The notes under the pieces were generated by a model that ran no database searches, had not been told where the DNA came from, and saw only the letters and a program-made list of their open reading frames with translations. DNA of 64,000 nt from Azospirillum brasilense. GTDB lineage: Bacteria; Pseudomonadota; Alphaproteobacteria; Azospirillales; Azospirillaceae. The stretch lies in the NCBI RefSeq assembly GCF_001315015.1, contig NZ_CP012915.1, positions 372,001 to 436,000 of the forward strand, given 5' to 3'. The first letter of the stretch is position 1; every line of letters starts with the position of its first letter. Made by a program: the position numbers and the translations under genes. Positions 52,325-61,122 of this stretch are shown here, one piece after another.

Positions 52325-52540
52325 TATTCATTCCATGGGGAGATTGCGACGCCAGCGCACTGAGGTGATGTGGTGGACGGCCCTTTTCCCAAATCTTGGT
52401 GAAAAGCGTTCAACGTCGAAGACACCCCCTCATAGGAGCCAGCGATGAGCGTGATGACAATCGGTCTGGACTTGGCAAAGAATGTTTTCCAGGTTCTGGC
52501 ATCGACGGTGACGGCAAGGTATTCATTCCATGGGAAGATT
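52325..52540 (+). mobile_element. IS110-family remnant between 21-bp direct repeats
   Basis: The ATG at 52445 opens with MSVMTIGLDLAKNVFQVLAS, an IS110 transposase N-terminus, then loses the family after about 20 residues. A 21-base sequence TATTCATTCCATGG(G/A)AGATT-like flanks it: 52325-52345 and 52520-52540, identical at 20 of 21. The upstream part (52346-52444) may be a relic of the element's left end, where IS110 elements encode their bridge RNA. The transposase is otherwise deleted. Confidence 0.55.
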
Positions 52541-52699
52541 AGCTGCGGGAGAAACGGAAATTCGTGCCCGGCGGGGCAGGGCGGGGCACAGGCGCCGACA
52601 ATACCATTGCACAAATTGCCTGTGCGACGAGGCGCTTGATATATTGCTCTGATCTGGCTGACCAGATCAGAGCGATTGCGCTCCAGGGAGGATACGCTG

Positions 52700-54634
52700 A
52701 TGGAGAACGCCAAAGCGGCGCACATCAACGAATTGGTCCGCGTCTCGGAAGGGACCGCGTCGAAGCGTGATGCCATCATCACCGCATCCTGGCGCCGCTG
52801 CGTGGCCGATCACAAGCTGGACCCGACCGTTCGGCGCGAGGCCTACATCCTGCCGCACGAGCGTCTGAGCCTGCATCGCGACGCGATGGACGAGTTCCTG
52901 CGCATGGCCCGCTTCGGGTTGGAGGCGCTGTACCGCCAAGTGGCCGGCATGGGCTACGCCCTGCTGCTGACCGACAGCAACGGTATCACCGTCGACTTCA
53001 TCGGCGACCGGGCGTCGGACGACGACCTGCGCCGGACCGGCCTCTATCTCGGCGCCGACTGGAACGAGGGACGGGCCGGCACCTGCGCGGTCGGCACCTG
53101 CATCGCCACGGGCGAGGCGTTGACCGTCCACCAGACGGACCATTTCGACGCGACCCACATTCCCCTCACCTGCACGGCGGCTCCGGTGTTCCACAGCGGC
53201 GGCGGGCTTGCGGCGGTGCTGGACATCTCCGCGCTCCGTTCGCCGGAGCCCAAGATCAGCCAGTATCTGGCCCTCCAACTGGTCAAGGCCTACACGCACA
53301 AGATCGAAAACGCCAACCTCTACAACAATTTCCGCCGGGAGTGGGTGGTCAAGCTCTCCGCCTCCCAGGAATTCGCGGAGGTCGATCCGGACTTCGTGAT
53401 CGCGCTGGACGGCGCCGGGCGGATCATCGGCTTCAATCACCGCGCGTGTCGACTGCTGGCCGGCGAGGGGGAGGGCCGGGAGCAACTCATCGGACGATCC
53501 TTCTCCGACCTGTTCGACTGCCAAGTGGACGACCTGGTGCGGTTCGTGCGCTCTCTGCCCACCGACCAGCGCACCCTCCGCCTGCGGCGCAGCGGGACAC
53601 CCCTGTTTGCGCAGGCGATGCCGCCGCCGGCCATCGCCGTCCCGCGCCCACGCAAAGGAGACGAGGGAAGCCTGCCCAATCCGCTCCAGGCGATGTGCGG
53701 CGGTGATCCGGCGCTGAAGGCGGTGCTGACGCGCGCGGCGAAGCTGGTGAACACGCGGATGAGCCTGCTGATTCACGGCGAGACCGGCACCGGCAAGGAG
53801 CACCTCGCCAAGGCCCTGCACCAGTCGAGCGTGCGCGCGGCCAAGCCCTTCGTCGCCGTGAACTGCGCCGCGCTGCCGGAGGCGCTGATCGAAAGCGAGC
53901 TGTTCGGCCATGAGCCCGGCTCCTTCACCGGGGCCGCGTCGCGGGGCAAGAAGGGGCTGATCCTGGAGGCGGACGGCGGCACGCTGTTCCTGGACGAGAT
54001 CGGCGACATGCCGCTGTCCTCGCAGACACGCCTGTTGCGGGTCCTGGCGGAGCGGGAGGTCACGCCCGTCGGCCGCACCAGGGCGGTGTCGGTGGACGTG
54101 CGCGTCATCGCCGCGACCCACCGCGATCTGGTCGAGCTGATCAAGGCCGGAACGTTCCGCGACGACTTGTATTTCCGTCTCAACGGCGCGGTGTTCACCG
54201 TGCCGCCGCTGCGCCAGCGCGGCGACCTCGACTGGCTGATCGACCGGCTGCTGGCCGAGCGGACGGAGCGGGACGGCATCGCCTATGCCATCGCCGCCCC
54301 GGCGCTGGCGGCCTTGCGCGCCCATGGCTGGCCCGGCAACGTGCGCGAGCTGGTGAACGCGCTCGACTACGCCTGCGCCGTCTGCACCGACGGGCTGATC
54401 GAGCTGATGGACATTCCCGACCCCATGCAGCGCAGCGACGTGTTCAAGGCGTGGCCGGCGGGCGCTCCGACAGCCGCCCCTGACAGCGACGACCCCGCCG
54501 TCCGCCTGCGCGAGGTGCTGCGCCGCCTGCACTGGAACGTGTCGGCGGCGGCGCGGGACATGGGCGTGGACCGCTCGACCGTCCACCGCCAGATGCGCCG
54601 TTTCGGCATCGTCCCGCCGCACCGGCTGGATTGA
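52700..54634 (+). CDS. acoR: Sigma-54-dependent activator of acetoin catabolism
   Basis: The 644-residue protein starts at the ATG at 52700. A GAF-like sensor region (about 70-205, LYRQVAGMGYALLLTDSNG) leads into a PAS-like linker and an AAA+ domain with Walker A GETGTGKEH and the GAFTGA-type loop as GSFTGA. The EADGGTLFLDEIGDMPL segment is the Walker B/ATPase signature, and a Fis-type HTH closes the protein (WNVSAAARDMGVDRSTV). It is adjacent to and upstream of acoXABC. Sigma-54 elements lie in the gap that follows. Confidence 0.92.
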   Translation: MENAKAAHINELVRVSEGTASKRDAIITASWRRCVADHKLDPTVRREAYILPHERLSLHRDAMDEFLRMARFGLEALYRQVAGMGYALLLTDSNGITVDFIGDRASDDDLRRTGLYLGADWNEGRAGTCAVGTCIATGEALTVHQTDHFDATHIPLTCTAAPVFHSGGGLAAVLDISALRSPEPKISQYLALQLVKAYTHKIENANLYNNFRREWVVKLSASQEFAEVDPDFVIALDGAGRIIGFNHRACRLLAGEGEGREQLIGRSFSDLFDCQVDDLVRFVRSLPTDQRTLRLRRSGTPLFAQAMPPPAIAVPRPRKGDEGSLPNPLQAMCGGDPALKAVLTRAAKLVNTRMSLLIHGETGTGKEHLAKALHQSSVRAAKPFVAVNCAALPEALIESELFGHEPGSFTGAASRGKKGLILEADGGTLFLDEIGDMPLSSQTRLLRVLAEREVTPVGRTRAVSVDVRVIAATHRDLVELIKAGTFRDDLYFRLNGAVFTVPPLRQRGDLDWLIDRLLAERTERDGIAYAIAAPALAALRAHGWPGNVRELVNALDYACAVCTDGLIELMDIPDPMQRSDVFKAWPAGAPTAAPDSDDPAVRLREVLRRLHWNVSAAARDMGVDRSTVHRQMRRFGIVPPHRLD

Positions 54635-54638
54635 GGCA

Positions 54639-54683
54639 TGCAACACCTGTTGCAACGCCCCTGCAACAGGTCATGCAACAGGT
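54639..54683 (+). promoter_or_regulatory. Upstream activator sites (AcoR binding candidates)
   Basis: TGCAACA-CC-TGTTGCA at 54639-54654 is a two-arm palindrome. Two direct copies of TGCAACAGGT follow at 54662-54671 and 54674-54683. They lie about 75-120 bases upstream of the sigma-54 promoter, the usual distance for an enhancer-bound activator. AcoR binding is inferred. Confidence 0.65.
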
Positions 54684-54754
54684 GAGGTGATCGCAACACC
54701 GCCACGCGTCGCGCAAACCGTTGCGGAACCACGATAGTCAGCCACACGGACATT

Positions 54755-54770
54755 TGGCACGGCTCTTGCC
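54755..54770 (+). promoter_or_regulatory. Sigma-54 (-24/-12) promoter of acoXABC
   Basis: TGGCACGGCTCTTGCC matches the consensus TGGCACG-N4-TTGC at all key positions, including GG and GC. It lies 40 bases before the acoX start, with no competing sigma-70 box. Together with the acoR gene it predicts RpoN-driven acetoin-induced transcription. Confidence 0.88.
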
Positions 54771-54809
54771 ATAGACCCCTTCAAAACAGCGAAGCGAAGG
54801 GGAAGGGGC

Positions 54810-55856
54810 GTGGCACCGGTCGTCGGCATCATTGCCAATCCAGTATCCGCACGCGACATCCGCCGGGTCGTCGCGAACGCGGCGAACCTCCAGATCACCG
54901 ATCGCGCCAACATCGTCCTGCGGGTGCTGGCCGCGCTGCGCGCCTGCGGGGTCACCGACGTCCTGATGATGCCGGAGCATGGCGGCATCGGGCGTCATGT
55001 GGCGCGCGGGCTGTCACGGGCGGCGGCGCACGGCGAGGCGCCCTATCCCGCCATTCACCCACTGCCCATGCCGGTCACCGGCACCGTCGCCGACACCCAT
55101 CGGGCGGCGGACGCGATGCGCCGGGCGGGAGTCGCCGCCATCGTCGTGCTGGGCGGCGACGGCACGCACCGCGCCGTGGTGGCGCACTGCGGGGCGGTGC
55201 CCGTGGCCGGCATCTCCACCGGCACCAACAACGCCTTTCCCGAACACCGCGAGCCGACCATCACCGGACTGGCGACCGGCCTGGCGGTGACCGGGCGAGT
55301 GCCCGCGGACATCGCCTTCGCGGCGAACAAGCGCATCGACCTGTCGCTCAACGGCCGGGTGGAGGAGATCGCGCTGGTCGACGTCGCCCTGGTGACCGAG
55401 CGCTACGTCGGGGCCCGCGCCCTGTGGAAGCCGGACAGCTTCCGCGAGCTGTTCGTCACCTTCGCCGACCCGGAGGTCATCGGCATGTCGGCCATCGCCG
55501 GCCTGCTGGAGCCCGTGACGCGGGAGGAGAGCGGCGGGCTGATGGTGCGTCTCGGCACGGCGGCGTCCGGCGGCGTGACGGTGTTGCGCGCGCCCATCGC
55601 GCCGGGGCTGATGGCCTCGGTCGGCGTCGCTGACTGGCGCCGCATGCCGGCCGGCGTGCCCTTCGTGCCGGAGGTGAAGGCCGGCTCCATCGCGCTCGAC
55701 GGCGAGCGGGAAATCGCCTTCTCGGCGCAAGACCGCGTGTCCCTGACGCTCCGGGACGACGCCTTCCGCACCGTGAACGTGGGCGGCTGCATGCAGCACG
55801 CCGCCCAATACAGGCTGCTGACCGGCGCTCCGGCGCCGGTCACGGCCGAGCTTTGA
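54810..55856 (+). CDS. acoX: AcoX, acetoin catabolism protein X
   Basis: The 348-residue protein starts at a GTG and has the NAD-kinase-like motif VVLGGDGTHRAVV with the GGDG loop and the downstream STGTNNAFPE. AcoX is a conserved, non-essential member of aco operons with an unproven function. It is first in the operon, 41 bases before acoA, and follows the sigma-54 promoter. Low-confidence assignment to a kinase activity; AcoX identity is from context plus motif. Confidence 0.85.
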   Translation: MAPVVGIIANPVSARDIRRVVANAANLQITDRANIVLRVLAALRACGVTDVLMMPEHGGIGRHVARGLSRAAAHGEAPYPAIHPLPMPVTGTVADTHRAADAMRRAGVAAIVVLGGDGTHRAVVAHCGAVPVAGISTGTNNAFPEHREPTITGLATGLAVTGRVPADIAFAANKRIDLSLNGRVEEIALVDVALVTERYVGARALWKPDSFRELFVTFADPEVIGMSAIAGLLEPVTREESGGLMVRLGTAASGGVTVLRAPIAPGLMASVGVADWRRMPAGVPFVPEVKAGSIALDGEREIAFSAQDRVSLTLRDDAFRTVNVGGCMQHAAQYRLLTGAPAPVTAEL

Positions 55857-55896
55857 AGAACCTGCCTTTGAAAAGCCTGACAGGGGAGAAACGTCC

Positions 55897-56880
55897 GTGA
55901 CCAACAATCCTTATCCACTCGACAAAGCGGACCTGCTGCAAGCCTACCGGACCATGCGGACCATCCGCGAGTTCGAGGAGCGTCTGCACATCGACTTCGC
56001 CAAGGGCGACATTCCGGGCTTCGTGCACCTCTACGCCGGTGAGGAGGCCTGCGCCACCGGCATCATGATGCACCTGAACGACAACGACCGCATCGCCTCG
56101 ACCCATCGCGGCCACGGTCATTGCATCGCCAAGGGCGTCGATGTCCACGAGATGATGGCGGAGATCTACGGCCGTTCCACCGGCGCCTGCCGGGGCAAGG
56201 GCGGGTCGATGCACATCGCCGACCTGTCGAAGGGCATGATGGGCGCCAACGGCATCCTGGGCGCCGGCGCGCCGCTGATCTGCGGGGCGGCGCTGGCCGC
56301 CAAGTTCCGGGGCGACGGCGGAGTCGGCATCACCTTCGTCGGCGACGGCGCGTCGAACCAGGGCACCTTCCTGGAAAGCATGAACCTCGCGGCGGTGTGG
56401 AACCTGCCGGTCGTCTTCGTGGTGGAGAACAACGGCTACGCCGAATCCACCGCCATGGAATGGGCGGTCTCCTGCGACAGCTACATCGACCGCGCCACCG
56501 GCTTCGGCCTGCCGGGCGTGACGGTGGACGGCACCGACTTCTTCGCCGTGCACGAGGCGGCCGGCGAAATCATCCGGCGCGCCCGCGAAGGCGGCGGCCC
56601 GGCGCTGCTGGAATGCAACATGATCCGCTTCTACGGCCATTTCGAAGGCGACGCCCAGACCTACCGCGCCAAGGGCGAGGTCGAGAACCTGCGCGCCAAC
56701 CGCGACTGCATCAAGCTGCTCGCCCAGCGCCTGACCGAAACCGGCACCGTCGCCCCCGCCGAGCTTGAAACCATCGACCGCGAGGTGAACGCGCTGATCG
56801 AGGACGCCGTGCGCTGCGCCAAGGCGGCCCCGCTGCCCGTCGCCGCCGACCTGCTGAAAGACGTCTACGTCGCCTACTGA
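55897..56880 (+). CDS. acoA: Acetoin dehydrogenase E1 component, alpha subunit
   Basis: The 327-residue protein begins at a GTG and has the thiamine-diphosphate signature GDGASNQGTFLESMNLAAVW, followed by VVENNGYAEST, with upstream GHGHCIAKGVD and RGKGGSMHI. It forms the E1 alpha/beta pair that cleaves acetoin and transfers the acetyl-level unit to the lipoyl group of E2. The gene is 43 bases before acoB. Confidence 0.95.
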   Translation: MTNNPYPLDKADLLQAYRTMRTIREFEERLHIDFAKGDIPGFVHLYAGEEACATGIMMHLNDNDRIASTHRGHGHCIAKGVDVHEMMAEIYGRSTGACRGKGGSMHIADLSKGMMGANGILGAGAPLICGAALAAKFRGDGGVGITFVGDGASNQGTFLESMNLAAVWNLPVVFVVENNGYAESTAMEWAVSCDSYIDRATGFGLPGVTVDGTDFFAVHEAAGEIIRRAREGGGPALLECNMIRFYGHFEGDAQTYRAKGEVENLRANRDCIKLLAQRLTETGTVAPAELETIDREVNALIEDAVRCAKAAPLPVAADLLKDVYVAY

Positions 56881-56922
56881 GCGGCCCACGCCAAAAAATC
56901 GGCTTTCACCGGAGGAAACACC

Positions 56923-57954
56923 ATGTCCCGCAAAATCAGCATGAAGACGGCGATCAACGAGGCGTTGGACCTCGAAATGCGCCGCGACCCGACCGTCATC
57001 CTCATGGGCGAGGACATCGTCGGCGGCACCGGCGCGCCCGGCGAGGACGACGCCTGGGGCGGCGTGCTGGGCGTCACCAAGGGCCTGTTCGCCAAGCACG
57101 GCGACCGCTTGCTGGACACGCCCCTGTCGGAATCCGCCTACATCGGTGCCGCCATCGGCGCCGCCGCCTGCGGCATGCGCCCGGTCGCGGAGCTGATGTT
57201 CATGGACTTCATGGGCGTCTGCTTCGACCAGATCTTCAATCAGGCGGCCAAGTTCCGCTACATGTTCGGGGGCAAGGCGGAGACCCCCGTGGTGATCCGC
57301 GGCATGGTCGGCGCGGGCTTCCGCGCGGCGGCCCAGCATTCGCAGATGCTCACGCCTCTGTTCACCCACATTCCGGGGCTGAAGGTCGTCTGCCCGTCGA
57401 ACGCCTATGACGCCAAAGGCCTGCTGATCCAGTCGATCCGCGACAACGACCCGGTCATCTTCTGCGAGCACAAGAACCTCTACGGTCATGAGACCGAGGT
57501 GCCGGCGGAATCCTACGCCATCCCCTTCGGCGAGGCGAACGTGCTCCGCGACGGCGATCACGTCACCATCGTCAGCTACGGCCTGACCGTCCACCGCGCC
57601 ATGGAGGCCGCGGACGCGCTCGCCAGGGACAAGGTGGAGGCGGAGGTGATCGACCTGCGCACCCTGTCGCCCATCGACTGGGACACCATCATCGACAGCG
57701 TGGAGCGCACCGGCCGGCTGGTCGTGGTGGACGAGGCGCACCCGCGCTGCAACCTCGCCACCGATATTTCGGCCTTCGTGGCGCAGAACGCCTTCGGCGC
57801 GCTGAAGTCCGGCATCCAGATGGTGACGCCGCCGCACACGCCGGTGCCCTTCTCACCCTCGCTGGAGGACCTCTACATCCCCAGCGCCGAGGCCGTCGCC
57901 GCCGCTGTCCGCCGGACGATGGCCCCCTCGCCCCGCAGCACCCTCGCCGCCTGA
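56923..57954 (+). CDS. acoB: Acetoin dehydrogenase E1 component, beta subunit
   Basis: The 343-residue protein starts MSRKISMKTAINEALDLEMRR and has the transketolase beta-type fold. Segments include DTPLSESAYIGAAIGAAACG, a helix with MDFMGVCFDQIFNQAAK and a C-terminal VDEAHPRCNLATD. It pairs with AcoA. The order alpha, beta, E2 is the standard aco arrangement. Confidence 0.95.
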   Translation: MSRKISMKTAINEALDLEMRRDPTVILMGEDIVGGTGAPGEDDAWGGVLGVTKGLFAKHGDRLLDTPLSESAYIGAAIGAAACGMRPVAELMFMDFMGVCFDQIFNQAAKFRYMFGGKAETPVVIRGMVGAGFRAAAQHSQMLTPLFTHIPGLKVVCPSNAYDAKGLLIQSIRDNDPVIFCEHKNLYGHETEVPAESYAIPFGEANVLRDGDHVTIVSYGLTVHRAMEAADALARDKVEAEVIDLRTLSPIDWDTIIDSVERTGRLVVVDEAHPRCNLATDISAFVAQNAFGALKSGIQMVTPPHTPVPFSPSLEDLYIPSAEAVAAAVRRTMAPSPRSTLAA

Positions 57955-57972
57955 TCCCGGAGCCGCTTTTTC

Positions 57973-59106
57973 ATGACCACATCCAACGAGCGCATCAAGC
58001 CCATCGTCATGCCCAAATGGGGCCTGTCCATGTCGGAGGGCAAGGTCACCGGCTGGCTGAAGCAGCCGGGGGCCACCGTCAACCTAGGCGACGACCTGCT
58101 GGAGGTCGAGACCGACAAGATCACCAACGTGGTCGAGGCCGGCGAGGCCGGCGTGCTGCGCCGGGTGCTGGGCGAGCCCGGCACCGTCTACCCGGTGAAG
58201 GCGCTGATCGCCGTGCTGGCCGAACCCGACGTGCCGGACAGCGACATCGACGCCTTCATCGCCGGCTACGCCGTCCCCGCCGCCGACGGCGGGGAGGACG
58301 GGGCCGACGCCGGCCCGCGCTACGAGTTCGCCGAGACGGCGGCAGGCACCATCCGCTACGCCAGGCGCGGCGACGGGGCGGCGACCGTGCTGCTGGTCCA
58401 TGGCTTCGGCGGCGACCTCGACAACTGGCTGTTCACCATCGACGCACTGGCGGAGGGCGCCACGGTCTACGCGCTGGATCTGCCGGGGCACGGCCAGTCC
58501 GCCAAAACGCTGCCCGACCCGACGCTGTCCGGCCTGTCGAAGGCGGTGCGGGACTTCATGGACGCGGTGGGCATCAAGGCCGCGCATCTGGTCGGCCATT
58601 CCATGGGCGGTGCGGTGTCCATGCGCACGGCGCTCGACGCGCCGGAGCGGGTGGCGTCGCTGTCGCTGATCTGCTCGGCCGGCCTGGGGCGGGAGATCAA
58701 CCAGGACTACATCACGGGCTTCATCGGCGCGACGTCGCGCCGCGACCTGAAACCGGTGCTGGAAACCCTGTTCGCCGACGCCGGGCTGGTCAACCGCCAG
58801 CTGATCGACGACCTGCTGAAGTACAAGCGGCTGGACGGCGTGGACGGTGCGCTTCGGGCCATTGCGTCCTCGATGTTCGAGAACGGGGAGCAGACGGCCG
58901 TTCTCGGTGAGGCGGTCGGGGCCGCGACGGTGCCAACGCTGGTCGTGTGGGGCGCGGAGGACCGCATCATTCCCGCCGCCCACGCCACGGCGCTGGGCTC
59001 CGCCGCGCGGGTCGAGGTGGTCCCGAACGCCGGTCACATGGTGCAGATGGAGGCGGCCGGGAAGGTGAACGCCCTCATCAAGGACCACGTCACGAAAAAC
59101 GCCTGA
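57973..59106 (+). CDS. acoC: Acetoin dehydrogenase E2 with lipoyl and alpha/beta hydrolase domains
   Basis: The 377-residue protein has an N-terminal lipoyl domain (about 10-85) with the lipoylated Lys in VETDKITN, then a linker and an alpha/beta hydrolase domain (about 125-372). The latter has HGFGGDLDNWLF and GHSMGGAVSMR with nucleophile Ser. This two-domain layout is the AcoC form, in which the hydrolase fold replaces a standard acyltransferase. It needs lipoate and an E3, neither in its own gene; a lipoyl synthase lies four genes on. Confidence 0.93.
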   Translation: MTTSNERIKPIVMPKWGLSMSEGKVTGWLKQPGATVNLGDDLLEVETDKITNVVEAGEAGVLRRVLGEPGTVYPVKALIAVLAEPDVPDSDIDAFIAGYAVPAADGGEDGADAGPRYEFAETAAGTIRYARRGDGAATVLLVHGFGGDLDNWLFTIDALAEGATVYALDLPGHGQSAKTLPDPTLSGLSKAVRDFMDAVGIKAAHLVGHSMGGAVSMRTALDAPERVASLSLICSAGLGREINQDYITGFIGATSRRDLKPVLETLFADAGLVNRQLIDDLLKYKRLDGVDGALRAIASSMFENGEQTAVLGEAVGAATVPTLVVWGAEDRIIPAAHATALGSAARVEVVPNAGHMVQMEAAGKVNALIKDHVTKNA

Positions 59107-59166
59107 CCTTTCCACCCGTGCGGCCGGCTTGCGGTTCTCCCCCAGGCCGGCCCTTGGAGACGCACC

Positions 59167-59952
59167 ATGCCCACCCTCAAGGACAAGAGCATCATCGTCA
59201 CCGGCGCTGGCCGCGGGATCGGCGCCACCATGGCCCGCGCGCTCGCGGCCGACGGCGCGCGGCTGGTCATCGCCGATCGCACGGAGGAGGACGCGAGTGC
59301 GGTGGCGGAGTCCATTCGCGCGACCGGTGGCGACGCCGTCGCGGTCACGGTGGACGTCCGCGACCGCGCCGCGGTCCGCCGCATGATCGATACGGCCGTC
59401 GCCTCCTTCGGACGCCTCGACGTCCTCTTCAACAACGCGGGCGTCGCCCAGACCAAGCCCTTCCTCGACATCACCGAGGAGGACTGGCGTTTCGTCACCG
59501 ACGTCAACGCGCTGGGAGTGCTGATCGGCATGCAGGAGGCGATCAAGACCTTCCGCGCGCAGGGCGGGGGTGGAAAGATCATCAACACCGCCTCCATCGC
59601 CGGCAAGCAGGGGTACGAACCGCTCGCCCACTACTCGGCCAGCAAGTTCGCGGTGGTCGCCCTGACCCAGGCGGCGGCGCGTGCCTTCGGCAAGGAGAAG
59701 ATCACCGCCAACGCAATCTGCCCCGGCGTCGTCGCGACGGAGATGTGGAAGATCATCGACAAGGGCTTCCGCGACACCGGCCTGACGACGGCCGAGGACG
59801 AGGCGTTCAACCAGTTCGCGGCCGGCGCCGTGCTGGGCCGTCCGTCGACGGCGGAGGATCTGGTCGGGGTGGCGCGCTTCCTCGCCTCGTCGGATTCCGA
59901 CTTCATGACCGGCCAATCCCTGCTGGTCGACGGCGGGATGGTCTTCGCCTGA
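59167..59952 (+). CDS. SDR, acetoin/diacetyl reductase or butanediol dehydrogenase type
   Basis: The 261-residue SDR has [20 protein letters not shown] for cofactor binding, [11 protein letters not shown], Ser in [10 protein letters not shown], and the catalytic [11 protein letters not shown]. It resembles short-chain 2,3-butanediol dehydrogenases (BudC-like), which interconvert acetoin and butanediol or diacetyl. It lies just after acoC, so it would feed or drain acetoin. The stereochemistry and direction cannot be told from the sequence. Confidence 0.82.
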   Translation: MPTLKDKSIIVTGAGRGIGATMARALAADGARLVIADRTEEDASAVAESIRATGGDAVAVTVDVRDRAAVRRMIDTAVASFGRLDVLFNNAGVAQTKPFLDITEEDWRFVTDVNALGVLIGMQEAIKTFRAQGGGGKIINTASIAGKQGYEPLAHYSASKFAVVALTQAAARAFGKEKITANAICPGVVATEMWKIIDKGFRDTGLTTAEDEAFNQFAAGAVLGRPSTAEDLVGVARFLASSDSDFMTGQSLLVDGGMVFA

Positions 59953-60029
59953 CCGCAACCCGGCGATATCGGGGCGATGCGCACCGTTCAACGGCAGGAT
60001 TGGCAACGACATAATTGGAGGGATCGAAC

Positions 60030-60128
60030 ATGATCGTCTCGCGCGGGTTCGAGGAGCTGGTCCACAACAAGGGCCGGAACGTGAAGATCATCGGGCAGCC
60101 GGCGGCCCCGGCCGTCGCGGTGGAATAA
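60030..60128 (+). pseudogene. C-terminal remnant of a zinc butanediol dehydrogenase
   Basis: A 32-codon frame with GGAGGG 8 bases upstream reads [17 protein letters not shown] and then VKIIGQP, resembling the C-terminal helix and strand of medium-chain 2,3-butanediol dehydrogenases. The upstream frame is closed by TAA at 60012, so the main body was deleted. It might still be translated as a tiny peptide. The call is from one short match by eye. Confidence 0.45.
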
Positions 60129-60133
60129 CGGCC

Positions 60134-61051
60134 ATGCCCGCTTCACCCACTGCGCTTGTTCATCAGGCCGAGAAGCCGGCTTGGCTTCGGGCCCGCGCGC
60201 CGTCCACCGGTGCCAACGAGGACACCCGCGCCCTCGTCCGCCGACATGCCCTGCACACGGTCTGCGAGGAGGCCGCCTGTCCCAACATCGGCGAATGCTG
60301 GAGCAAGCGGCACGCGACGGTGATGATCCTGGGCAGCGTGTGCACGCGGGCATGCGCCTTCTGCAACGTGGCGACGGGACGGCCCGCCGCGCTCGATCCG
60401 CAGGAACCGGACCGCTTGGCCGAGGCGGTTCTGGAGCTTGGCCTTCGCCATGTGGTCATCACCTCGGTGGACCGCGACGACCTGCCGGACGGCGGCGCCC
60501 GACAGTTCGCGCGTTGCATCGAACGGGTGCGCGCCGCCTCGCCCGCGACGACGATCGAGATCCTGACCCCCGATTTCCGCAACAAGACGGGAGCCGTGGA
60601 GACCGTCGCCGATGCCCGGCCGGACGTCTTCAACCACAATCTGGAGACCGTGCCGCGCCTGTACGCGACGGTGCGGCCGGGCGCGCGCTACTATCACTCG
60701 TTGCGCCTTCTCGATCAGGTGAAGAACCGGCGCCCGGAGATCTTCACCAAGTCCGGCATCATGCTGGGCCTTGGCGAAGAGCGCGCCGAGGTGCTTCAGG
60801 TCATGGACGACCTGCGGGTGGCGGGCGTCGATTTCCTGACTGTCGGACAGTACCTGCGGCCCACGCCGCACCACCACCCGGTGGCGCGCTACGCCCCGCC
60901 GGGGGAATTCGCCGAGTATGAGCGCGTGGCGCGGGCCAAGGGCTTCCGGATGGTTTCGGCAAGCCCGCTGACCCGCTCCTCCTACCATGCCGAACAGGAC
61001 TTCGCGGCGTTGGTGCGAAGCGCAGGCCGGCCGTTCCCAACAGGGCGGTGA
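60134..61051 (+). CDS. lipA: Lipoyl synthase dedicated to the aco complex
   Basis: The 305-residue radical-SAM enzyme has the auxiliary cluster [12 protein letters not shown] (C-x4-C-x5-C), the SAM cluster CTRACAFC, and ends near the RSSYHAEQ segment with the family's Arg-Ser-Ser-Tyr. It inserts two sulfurs into octanoyl groups. It stands 181 bases after the SDR, in the aco run. A housekeeping lipA presumably exists elsewhere, so this would supply AcoC with lipoate when acetoin is used. Confidence 0.9.
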   Translation: MPASPTALVHQAEKPAWLRARAPSTGANEDTRALVRRHALHTVCEEAACPNIGECWSKRHATVMILGSVCTRACAFCNVATGRPAALDPQEPDRLAEAVLELGLRHVVITSVDRDDLPDGGARQFARCIERVRAASPATTIEILTPDFRNKTGAVETVADARPDVFNHNLETVPRLYATVRPGARYYHSLRLLDQVKNRRPEIFTKSGIMLGLGEERAEVLQVMDDLRVAGVDFLTVGQYLRPTPHHHPVARYAPPGEFAEYERVARAKGFRMVSASPLTRSSYHAEQDFAALVRSAGRPFPTGR

Positions 61052-61122
61052 TGACCGCGGAAGTGCATCGACCAACCGCAACGTCGACAGCGGTGTCCAC
61101 TCCACCCGGCCTTATGCCGGCC

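Noticed and set aside
52676..52699. An upstream in-frame ATG for acoR
   Set aside because: The ATG at 52700 follows GGAGGATA at suitable spacing; the earlier one has none.
52667..54655. A 662-codon frame on the minus strand
   Set aside because: It mirrors acoR, whose AAA+ and HTH motifs are on the plus strand.
55840..60012. Two long minus-strand frames (55840-57837, 58084-60012)
   Set aside because: Both are antisense to acoA/B/C and the SDR and show typical His/Arg/Gly-rich shadow composition.
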